DNA of 64,000 nt from Shewanella sp. KX20019 (GTDB taxonomy: Bacteria; Pseudomonadota; Gammaproteobacteria; Enterobacterales; Shewanellaceae), in contig NZ_CP068437.1 of assembly GCF_016757755.1 (NCBI RefSeq), positions 2,480,001 through 2,544,000 on the forward strand. Reading direction: 5' to 3'. Shown piece after piece: positions 24,104 through 31,273 of the stretch. A model generated the notes under the pieces. It was not told the origin of the DNA and did not search any database. It saw nothing but the letters and a program-made list of their open reading frames with translations. Every line of letters starts with the position of its first letter. Positions within the stretch are counted from its first letter, which is position 1. The position numbers and the translations under genes were made by a program.

Positions 24104-26602
24104 TTAGTTAGCTAACTTCTCCGCCACGACACTGTAATTGTCCCAAACTTGCTTATCTGACATAGAACGCACTAGCTTGATATATTCGGCATGGGTCCAT
24201 GCCAGTGGGGTAGCCGAATTGGTGCCTTGTCCTTTTGTGTATTGGTAACGTGTCGAGTTACCTACACCGTCCCAGGCTTGTTCAGGTAGCATTAAACCTT
24301 GATTGGCAAAGGTTTCCATCCCTTGTACATACGTGTTAATCAACGCTTTGTGAGTATCATTATTTAACGTATTCGTTTTAAGCGCTTTTGCCAGTTCGAA
24401 ATGGCCGCGCTCACCGGTAAAGAAAGGCCATACACGTCCACGTTGACCTGGCGTGTTTTGTCCTTTTTCAGCGTAACTGTCGCCGCTTATCTGATCTTCA
24501 CCATAACCATCATTACCGTAGCGCCTAAAACCTGGAATGAGTGAGCCATCTTTTGCACTAAATTGGTATTTTACCCTTAAGTTATCCTCTAAATCAGTGC
24601 TATCAACAAGGTCTACGCTGTTGGCAATGATCTGGTCATCTGCTGCCGTAACGCCATATCTAACCAGCTCCAAAAAGCCTGCATCAAGAATAAGGCGTTG
24701 GTCGACACCAGCTCTGCCGTTGTTGTCACCAAGTTTAGTATGACTGTTGGGCGTACCATTTGGCGCGAGCCTGATAAAATAGGGTTGAGTGCTATTTTCA
24801 GCTTTAACTGAAAGTAACCCCGATGTGGTGACCATAAGCTTAGCCATTCTATTTTTCATCTTTTTGGCTGTGTTTAAATACAAATTGGCAGCCTTGGTAT
24901 CACCAACGTGAGCAGCGATATCACTGGCGGTAATAAGTCCAGATATTACAGCTGCAGTAGTGGAGGGGGAGTAACCTTGTTGCTCTTCCCAACGTTCTTG
25001 TTGGGTTTTTAATGGGGTTATATTCGTGTGGTTCCAGTCTAGATTAACTTCACCGCCGCTGACTAAAAAATCGGCAGCAGGCTTAAGCATTTTGTGATAC
25101 CAGTGTGATATTTCACTGTCAGACAACACGCCCGCTTGCCATAACTTCCAGCCGAGCATAATAGGCATGGCTGTTTGATCTAGCTGTACACCAACCCATT
25201 CGATCTGACCGTCAACATGAGTCTTTTGTAAAAACCAGCCAGGTGTGCCTGAGTAGCCTGGGGTTTGTGCGCTGACTTGCACTTTCTCTAAATACTCAAA
25301 AGCCGTTTTAGGTGTTTGGGTATCTCCCATGGCAAGAAATGCCATCGCACACTGGTAAAAATCACGAGGCCAAACCGCTTTATAACCCGTGCTGCCGACT
25401 TTTGCCGAAACTGTATCGCCCCACGGATTTGATAGCGAGGCTATCAAGGCTCCAGCGTGGGTTTTATCCTCTTGAGCTTTAAGCACTAAAGCACTGGCAA
25501 ATAGCAATTTTCCATTGTCAGTGGTTGTTTTAGCCATTTTTGTAAGCGCAGGCAAAGCGTTGAGGTAATCTTCCCAACCGAGACGTTCATCTTCGCCATT
25601 GAATGCGGCGAGTACTTTGTCACTACCGAGTGCCAGGGTGTCATTAGCATTTGCTACGCTAATCAGTTTATCCTTACCAAAACCTAAAACAACATCGAAA
25701 CTGATACTTGCAGATTGTTGATCCAGTTCAATCATCGGGCTTGGATATTGCGCCGTTAAAGCAACATTACCGCCTTGGTTAGTGTTGCTGCTGTCGGTAT
25801 AGTACCAATTCATTTCACCGTTTTGTTTCAAATCAGTGAGTCCATCAGAAGTCCCAACAAAACCGACGCTTGCGTGCTCAAACTCGAGGCTGGATTTGAC
25901 CGTCATGACATTGGCATTTACCTCTGATGTCGTAACTGAAAATTGCTTACTGGCGCTATCATAGCGTGCAATGTCATTTGCGCCGCTGTTATCAATATGA
26001 GGGTTTACATAAAGGTGCGGGGTAACTCCTGATTCAAAAGCAGTAAAAATGACCTTCATCATTAAGCTATTGCGATCGGGATCAGTAAAAATGTGTTTTT
26101 CTATTTGGTACTTACCATCGCGGTCTTTATTGACTAATTTGTAGGCAAGCGATAATGGTCGGCCCTGTTCGTCAGTATGTAAATACTCAATTGAATGGTC
26201 GGTATCTTCTTTTTCTGTATCGACAAAGCCGTTACCTGTGATAACAAACTGCATCTCTTTCAGTTGAGCATTATGGATAAGACCAAACATGGTTTCGGTC
26301 ACAACCCCTTGTGCTAACGAGAACCATACTCGGCTAATAGGGTTTGCTGCAGTATCTTTATAGCGGCCTTCAATGTAAGGTTCGTATGAGGTGCCGATGC
26401 CGGTTTTTCCAGAAAATGCCCAAGTGGGATCTGTACCAGGTATTCCAGGTGACACAGCATTTGATAAAGTGATGTCTGCCGCTGTGGGAAGTACTTCTGT
26501 TTCAGCTGTTTGATTGCCGCAACTAGCCAGCATTACCATGCTTATCGCGCTGGCTAATATGGTGTGTGTTAGTTTTGTCGAGCCTGTCATCTGCTTCCCC
26601 AA
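24104..26602 (-). CDS. GH15 glucan 1,4-alpha-glucosidase, lipoprotein
   Basis: Exo-acting glucoamylase/glucodextranase releasing glucose from maltodextrin ends. An N-terminal signal with lipobox LASC (C28) marks it as a lipoprotein, so it acts in the periplasm or on the cell surface. Residues about 45-320 form the glucodextranase-type beta-sandwich. The (alpha/alpha)6 barrel follows, with VWPRDFYQCAMAFLAMGD, the general acid region QERWEEQQGYSPSTTAAVISG (core ERWEEQQGYSP), and the base region MLPEQAWDG. Total 832 residues, normal for bacterial GH15. It follows the MalT-type transporter by 74 bases, with no operator of its own, so the two are likely one operon. Confidence 0.93.
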   Translation of the reverse strand: MGKQMTGSTKLTHTILASAISMVMLASCGNQTAETEVLPTAADITLSNAVSPGIPGTDPTWAFSGKTGIGTSYEPYIEGRYKDTAANPISRVWFSLAQGVVTETMFGLIHNAQLKEMQFVITGNGFVDTEKEDTDHSIEYLHTDEQGRPLSLAYKLVNKDRDGKYQIEKHIFTDPDRNSLMMKVIFTAFESGVTPHLYVNPHIDNSGANDIARYDSASKQFSVTTSEVNANVMTVKSSLEFEHASVGFVGTSDGLTDLKQNGEMNWYYTDSSNTNQGGNVALTAQYPSPMIELDQQSASISFDVVLGFGKDKLISVANANDTLALGSDKVLAAFNGEDERLGWEDYLNALPALTKMAKTTTDNGKLLFASALVLKAQEDKTHAGALIASLSNPWGDTVSAKVGSTGYKAVWPRDFYQCAMAFLAMGDTQTPKTAFEYLEKVQVSAQTPGYSGTPGWFLQKTHVDGQIEWVGVQLDQTAMPIMLGWKLWQAGVLSDSEISHWYHKMLKPAADFLVSGGEVNLDWNHTNITPLKTQQERWEEQQGYSPSTTAAVISGLITASDIAAHVGDTKAANLYLNTAKKMKNRMAKLMVTTSGLLSVKAENSTQPYFIRLAPNGTPNSHTKLGDNNGRAGVDQRLILDAGFLELVRYGVTAADDQIIANSVDLVDSTDLEDNLRVKYQFSAKDGSLIPGFRRYGNDGYGEDQISGDSYAEKGQNTPGQRGRVWPFFTGERGHFELAKALKTNTLNNDTHKALINTYVQGMETFANQGLMLPEQAWDGVGNSTRYQYTKGQGTNSATPLAWTHAEYIKLVRSMSDKQVWDNYSVVAEKLAN

Positions 26603-26676
26603 AAATCTTATTAGTTATTATCTTTAGTTCATTAGCGATGCTAATTGAGCCGCTAATTTATGTTTCGTCACTGTGG

Positions 26677-28242
26677 TTAATCACCATCAACGCTGACTCT
26701 TAGCACGGCGATGCCCGCTATCATCATACAAACGCCGCCGGTAATAAGCGCGTAGATAGGCTGACCATCAAAGCAGACCCGTAATATCAGTCCAAGAATA
26801 CTGGCGGCGAGCAGTTGTGGGATAACAATGAAGAAGTTAAAAATTCCCATGTAAACTCCCATCTTTTTTGCGGGTAATGCGTTTGAAAGCAGTGCATAAG
26901 GAACCGACAGTATTGAAGCCCAAGCAATACCGACGCCTATCATAGGCAGCCAAAGTAGGCTTGGATCGCTGATGAATTTAAAAGAGATTAAACCAAGGCC
27001 CCCGCAAAATAGATTGATACAGTGGCTGACTTTAAGGCCACATTTTTTGGCCAATATAGGGATGAAAATGGCAGCAATAGCAGCAAACCCGTTATAGACA
27101 GCGAACAATAAACCGACCCAATCCGCGCCGTCATTGTAGGCTTTTGACAGCACGTCTTGTGTCCCATAGTGATAATCGGTGACTGCTGCGGTGGTGAAAA
27201 TCCACATAGAAAAGAGGGCAAACCAGGAGAAAAACTGCACTAAGGCCAGTTGATGCATCGCTTTGGGCATATGAAAAAGATCATCGACTACACTAAAGAT
27301 TAACCCTTGATTTTCACGACTGTTGTTGTGATTGCTCGTTTCATTATGTTGTTGGTTGTGACTCTGTAGCGTTTTTACTTTCTGTGCACAGTAATATTGT
27401 AGCGGTCCGAAAAATAAGATCCCTAAGCTTAAGATAAAGAGTTGTTTGTCCCATTCGAATAACCAAATTGCCCCGGTAAATAGCGTACCTAGGCTGGTCC
27501 ATAAAACAGAGCCTCTTTGATATTGCTTAGCATCGCGTAGGACAGATAATGCTGTCGCAGGTTGCTGTTGGCCATTTTTCTCGAATTCAGCTAACTCTTC
27601 AGGTGAGTATTCTTTGGTTGAAACAACCGTCCACATCACAGCTAAAAACAGTACAGCGCCGCCAAAATAAAAGGCGTAACGCACTGAATCAGCAATTTCA
27701 CCAGCGGGAGCCGTATTGCTAACGCCGAAAAAGTTAGTCAGGATATAGGGCAGTGCAGATGCGATGACAGCGCCAATGCCGATAAAGAAACTTTGCATTG
27801 CATAGCCAAGAGTCCGTTGTTTGTTAGGCAAATTATCACCCACAAAGGCACGAAAGGGCTCCATGGCAATGTTGATCGATGCATCCATAATCCAAAGCAT
27901 TCCGGCTGCTATCCATAGAGCAGGCGAGTGGGGCATAACAAATAGTGCCAAAGTGGTACAAACAGCCCCTAAAACAAAGAAGGGGCGTCTACGACCCCAT
28001 TTACCCCAAGTATTATCACTTAAGTAGCCGATGATAGGTTGTACGATAAGACCTGTGAGCGGAGCGGCTATCCATAAAATAGGTATATCATCTATAGATG
28101 CACCCAGTGTTTGAAAAATACGGCTTACATTGGCATTTTGCAGTGCAAAGCCAAATTGAATACCTAAGAATCCAAAACACATGTTGAAAATTTGCCAAAA
28201 ACTGAGCTGAGGTTTCTGTTGTAGAGGCTTTGTATCAGACAT
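26677..28242 (-). CDS. MalT/SLC45-type maltose (sugar) symporter, MFS
   Basis: A 521-residue inner-membrane transporter with about 12 helices. SFWQIFNMCFGFLGIQFGFALQNANVSRIFQ opens the protein (core GFLGIQFGFALQNANVSR) and GYLSDNTWGKWGRRRPF is the loop 2-3 signature of the SLC45/MalT branch, known for proton-coupled maltose or sucrose uptake. Lying upstream of the glucoamylase gene and within a maltodextrin locus, it is expected to import maltose or maltodextrins across the inner membrane. A central hydrophilic loop with SHNQQHNETSNHNNSREN separates the halves. Its upstream region carries hairpins and an ATACGTAT operator. Confidence 0.9.
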   Translation of the reverse strand: MSDTKPLQQKPQLSFWQIFNMCFGFLGIQFGFALQNANVSRIFQTLGASIDDIPILWIAAPLTGLIVQPIIGYLSDNTWGKWGRRRPFFVLGAVCTTLALFVMPHSPALWIAAGMLWIMDASINIAMEPFRAFVGDNLPNKQRTLGYAMQSFFIGIGAVIASALPYILTNFFGVSNTAPAGEIADSVRYAFYFGGAVLFLAVMWTVVSTKEYSPEELAEFEKNGQQQPATALSVLRDAKQYQRGSVLWTSLGTLFTGAIWLFEWDKQLFILSLGILFFGPLQYYCAQKVKTLQSHNQQHNETSNHNNSRENQGLIFSVVDDLFHMPKAMHQLALVQFFSWFALFSMWIFTTAAVTDYHYGTQDVLSKAYNDGADWVGLLFAVYNGFAAIAAIFIPILAKKCGLKVSHCINLFCGGLGLISFKFISDPSLLWLPMIGVGIAWASILSVPYALLSNALPAKKMGVYMGIFNFFIVIPQLLAASILGLILRVCFDGQPIYALITGGVCMMIAGIAVLRVSVDGD

Positions 28243-28305
28243 GAACCATCCCTTTCAGGTTTATAATTATTATTGTTGGTCGAACTAGCTTTTAAAAATA
28301 GACAA

Positions 28306-28328
28306 CTGCCGGCGACCTCTGCTGGCAG
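28306..28328. repeat. hairpin in the malT-type gene leader
   Basis: CTGCCGGC pairs with GCTGGCAG (one G-T wobble) around a seven-base loop. It has no T run on either side, so it is probably a leader RNA structure on the minus strand. Confidence 0.5.
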
Positions 28329-28439
28329 CTGCCTTAAACCACTATCATTAACAAAGCCATAGGCGAACTTGTTTGCTAAGTTCTACTGATGTTTGTTATA
28401 AAAAGGGTGAAAGCTAACAACGCGAATTGCTAGAAACGA

Positions 28440-28488
28440 CCCTACTTTTATTGACCACGCCACAAGCCGTGCATGAAAAAAAGTAGGG
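28440..28488. repeat. 10-bp inverted repeat CCCTACTTTT / AAAAGTAGGG
   Basis: Arms at 28440-28449 and 28479-28488 enclose a further short CACG/CGTG pairing. It lies in the untranslated region upstream of the MalT-type transporter. On either strand it has an A/T-rich arm but no clear terminator form. Confidence 0.55.
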
Positions 28489-28526
28489 TTTCATGTTAAC
28501 CTTGAGCTTGATTTTGGCACAACACA

Positions 28527-28542
28527 ATACATACGTATTCAT
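28527..28542. promoter_or_regulatory. LacI-type operator, core ATACGTAT
   Basis: ATACATACGTATTCAT. Same palindromic core as the sites near 33478, 40839 and 40988 in this locus. It should serve the divergent MalT-type transporter and/or the small lipoprotein gene. Confidence 0.65.
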
Positions 28543-28591
28543 GCTGTGCATTTAACGGTATTGAAACACCTGATTAACGGAGCTTCTGCAG

Positions 28592-28954
28592 ATGACCCAA
28601 ATTTTTAAGGCTCAATGGACTGTAATTATGATGGTTTTAATTTTGTCTGGCTGTAATATTGCAAATCATGGCTCATTTACCAGTAAAACTTATCAAGCAC
28701 CAGCAGATATAGAATCATTGGTAGAATTAGGGCCAGTGTTTGGGACTAGTTGCCAGACTCAGTTTTTGTATTTACTGCCAATTGATGAAAGTGTATCCAC
28801 TTTGCTTGCGGTTAATAATGCAAAGCAGAAAATCAAGGGTACCGTCGTATTAACTGATATGATCATTGACGATACGCTTTCAATTCAATTTGGTTATTCA
28901 GAGCAGTGCATTATTGTGCATGCCACCGCTTTTGGTTTAGCTAGCAAGCGATAG
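28592..28954 (+). CDS. small predicted lipoprotein, TRL-like, function unknown
   Basis: A 120-residue exported protein with lipobox ILSGC (C21). The mature part, with VELGPVFGTSCQTQFLYLLP, two further cysteines (in GTSCQ and SEQCI) that could form a disulfide, and a repeat of small residues (LLAVNNAKQK), loosely resembles the TRL-like family of small lipoproteins. I do not recognise a function. Its promoter carries an ATACGTAT operator only about 50 bases upstream, so it is probably co-regulated with the maltodextrin genes. It converges on the XRE regulator gene with a gap of only five bases. Confidence 0.6.
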   Translation: MTQIFKAQWTVIMMVLILSGCNIANHGSFTSKTYQAPADIESLVELGPVFGTSCQTQFLYLLPIDESVSTLLAVNNAKQKIKGTVVLTDMIIDDTLSIQFGYSEQCIIVHATAFGLASKR

Positions 28955-28959
28955 CTGCG

Positions 28960-30495
28960 TTAAGCCTCTTCACATAAGGCTTTGCCTGCTTGATAACAAC
29001 TAGGCTGTCTTGGACATACAGCACCTCGCGAACAGATCAAACGTGCATCATTTTGGATGCCGCGTTCCACCCAGTTAATGTTGAGAATTTTTGCCACGCT
29101 CATTAGGTTTTTCTTTATATGTTTCGGCATCTCTACCGAGCCGCTGTTGGACGCACAGATCTGTTTTAGATCCGCAGCAATAGAAGCAGCATCGCCGCCT
29201 TGTGCATCTATTGCGGGGTTAAGATCGATACCGGCGCAAAGCACATGATTGTTACCCGCCATGTCCTCAACTTTTACCGATTCACAGCAATAGATCCGTG
29301 GTTCATGTGCTACATCCAAAATGGATATTTGCGCAGATGTACCAACTTTGGGCTCGTTTATCATTCTAAATACAGCCCAATGCTGACAAGGGTCCTCGAC
29401 TACTCGCATGTTACCCCAAGGCAGTGGAATACCATTACCACGGTATACTGCTTTTAATTTACCCGGTGCATAAGCATCGAAGTAATGCCAATGAGGATAA
29501 GGGGATACCACTGTCATTCGGCGCATGGCTACAGATGCAGAAACGCCTACCGTTTTATTGACGTTGATTTCATAACCATGTCGGTCGAGTAGCTGCCTAA
29601 ACGGTACTTTGGGGCACAGTAATGCGCCGGCAAAAAAGCTTGATTCAAAATCACGCCAGGCATGCAGAATATCTTGTGCATTTAACGTAGATGATGCTGG
29701 AGTGGCAGTTTCTTCGTGGGCTGCCGTGTGGCGTCTACCTGCGGTTAATACGCACTTCAATCCATCTTTGTTGTGTAATACACAATGTCCGATATGCACA
29801 GACAGGTCATATTTAAGTCGCGTAGGGTAAGATTTGAGCATCTTGTTCAGATAGATAGTTGAAGGTGGTTCAAAAAAAGAGGTCACGACATGAGCGGTAC
29901 TAACACCCATTTCATCAACAACCTCTTGTGGCGTTCTGTCTATCCATTTCAGTTTTAGTCCTAATGATTTTGCTATATCTTTTATATCATTCAACGCAAG
30001 CGGAAGACGTTTTTGGCCGACCTCTTCAGCTGCGCGTTCAAGATCTGGAAAGTGGTTTTGATGGTGCTCTTGGTGGGCACGAATAAGTAAATGTGCAAAT
30101 TCTCGCCCGGTTGTGCCCGTTTGTGACAACATTTCCGGGATAGCGATCTGTAAAATATCACTGGAAAACAGGAAACTCGGCTCTAAAGCCATACCGCTTA
30201 TACCACCACGACGACCTTTGTCGGGGGTAATTGCTTCGTCTTCTGGCACATCATCGAGAAACCAATCTACCTCTTTTTGGAACACTGCAGCGATAACCGC
30301 AAGCATGCCTGCACTGGGAACTCGTTTACCCCGCTCAATCATCGAAAGGTAAGATACAGAGGGGGCTGACTCAGGATCGACTCTTATACAACGGGCAGAC
30401 AGATCCTCCATTGTAAGGTGATTTCTTTTACGCAAATTTCTAATCTTGGTGCCAAGAAAATGTGACTTTCTGATCAGGCTCTGATTACTTTTCAT
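28960..30495 (-). CDS. XRE-family regulator with DUF3612 domain
   Basis: A 511-residue transcription regulator. An N-terminal Cro/C1 HTH lies at about residues 14-72 (LGTKIRNLRKRNHLTMEDLS, then YLSMIERGKRVPS). The large C-terminal part matches what I know as DUF3612 and has the general plan of the RamB/ScfR short-chain-acyl regulators: an IrrE-like middle segment and a Cys-rich tail (ICSRGAVCPRQPSC...ALC). RamB-type regulators control glyoxylate-cycle genes. Its divergent partner here is a malate synthase G-related domain, which fits that theme. It is unrelated to the surrounding amylolytic genes. Confidence 0.8.
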   Translation of the reverse strand: MKSNQSLIRKSHFLGTKIRNLRKRNHLTMEDLSARCIRVDPESAPSVSYLSMIERGKRVPSAGMLAVIAAVFQKEVDWFLDDVPEDEAITPDKGRRGGISGMALEPSFLFSSDILQIAIPEMLSQTGTTGREFAHLLIRAHQEHHQNHFPDLERAAEEVGQKRLPLALNDIKDIAKSLGLKLKWIDRTPQEVVDEMGVSTAHVVTSFFEPPSTIYLNKMLKSYPTRLKYDLSVHIGHCVLHNKDGLKCVLTAGRRHTAAHEETATPASSTLNAQDILHAWRDFESSFFAGALLCPKVPFRQLLDRHGYEINVNKTVGVSASVAMRRMTVVSPYPHWHYFDAYAPGKLKAVYRGNGIPLPWGNMRVVEDPCQHWAVFRMINEPKVGTSAQISILDVAHEPRIYCCESVKVEDMAGNNHVLCAGIDLNPAIDAQGGDAASIAADLKQICASNSGSVEMPKHIKKNLMSVAKILNINWVERGIQNDARLICSRGAVCPRQPSCYQAGKALCEEA

Positions 30496-30652
30496 ATTGT
30501 AAAATTCACAGTGTAAAATTTTTATTGTGAAATTGTAATGAAATTTGCACTAGACTACAAATCAAGCAATCGGAAAACGAATAAGTTTTTTGAAAGCAGA
30601 AGAAGTTAGCAACGATGAAAGACCTATTTTAGGATTGAATGAGGACAGGGCT

Positions 30653-31165
30653 ATGGATATATCAACAATCAATAATACTGCAAATAACCACGAGAACAAT
30701 CTATATATGGGTTCAGAATTTGCTGATGTGAATGTTGTCACCCAGGCAGCAAACGACACCACAACACCCTGTGCCAAAATCTTTTTGGATGACAAGTTCC
30801 CTCTCACTCAAGGTTCACATAAAGATGCCTGTAGCTATGTTGTTTACTACCAGCAATTGTTAGTGTTTATGAAGGACGGTAGCCAAACAGGATTGCGTTT
30901 TCCAAAACAGTTCGTTGCACTGAACGGCCATAAAAGTGAACCTACAGCCATTTTGCTTAAAGACAATGGCATTCATGTTGAACTGACTTTCGACAGTAAA
31001 AGTGAAAAGGGCGCTCAAGATTGTGCCAATGTCGAAGATATCTTAGTTGAAGGGCATCAGTATTGGATTAGCTTGGTCAACGTAGAGAACACTGTGGTAG
31101 CGTCTTCGGTACTTGATCAAGTTTTCACCGCTAAAGATGGTAGTGATTATGAGCTAAAACGTTAA
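30653..31165 (+). CDS. stand-alone malate synthase G beta-domain-like protein
   Basis: A 170-residue protein; I use the ATG at 30653, preceded by AGGACAGG, rather than a TTG 63 bases upstream. Residues 42-135 align by eye with the accessory beta domain of malate synthase G (GlcB about 175-275): FLDDKFPLTQGSHKD, DGSQTGLRFPKQFVALNGH, PTAILLKDNGIHVEL and DCANVEDILVE all have counterparts in order. The tail FTAKDGSDYELKR even resembles GlcB's YTAADGSEISLHG. The catalytic TIM barrel and C-terminal plug are absent, so it cannot be a malate synthase. Divergent from the DUF3612 regulator. Possible sensor, decoy or protein-binding role; function unknown. Confidence 0.65.
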   Translation: MDISTINNTANNHENNLYMGSEFADVNVVTQAANDTTTPCAKIFLDDKFPLTQGSHKDACSYVVYYQQLLVFMKDGSQTGLRFPKQFVALNGHKSEPTAILLKDNGIHVELTFDSKSEKGAQDCANVEDILVEGHQYWISLVNVENTVVASSVLDQVFTAKDGSDYELKR

Positions 31166-31198
31166 TCATCAGATGGATTAATAAATAACTATAAAGAA

Positions 31199-31227
31199 CA
31201 AAAAAGCCCTTAACAAAGGGCTTTTTT
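31199..31227. terminator. bidirectional terminator
   Basis: Stem AGCCCTT/AAGGGCT with loop AACA and flanking A6/T6 runs. It lies between the malate synthase-domain gene (+) and the GH97 gene (-). Confidence 0.88.
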
Positions 31228-31273
31228 AGTGGATTAAACCGATAGCGCAGTTATCTTTATACGCTTATTGAGT

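Larger units (their letters stand above)
28243..28591. other. intergenic region between MalT-type transporter and small lipoprotein
   Basis: 349 bases holding the divergent promoters. It contains an eight-pair hairpin (28306-28328), a ten-base inverted repeat (28440-28488) and the ATACGTAT operator (28527-28542). The operator is about 50 bases from the lipoprotein start and 285 bases from the transporter start. Confidence 0.65.

Noticed and set aside
30590..30652. TTG-started N-terminal extension of the malate synthase-like protein
   Set aside because: The ATG at 30653 has a better ribosome-binding sequence, and the extension has no similarity to the family.
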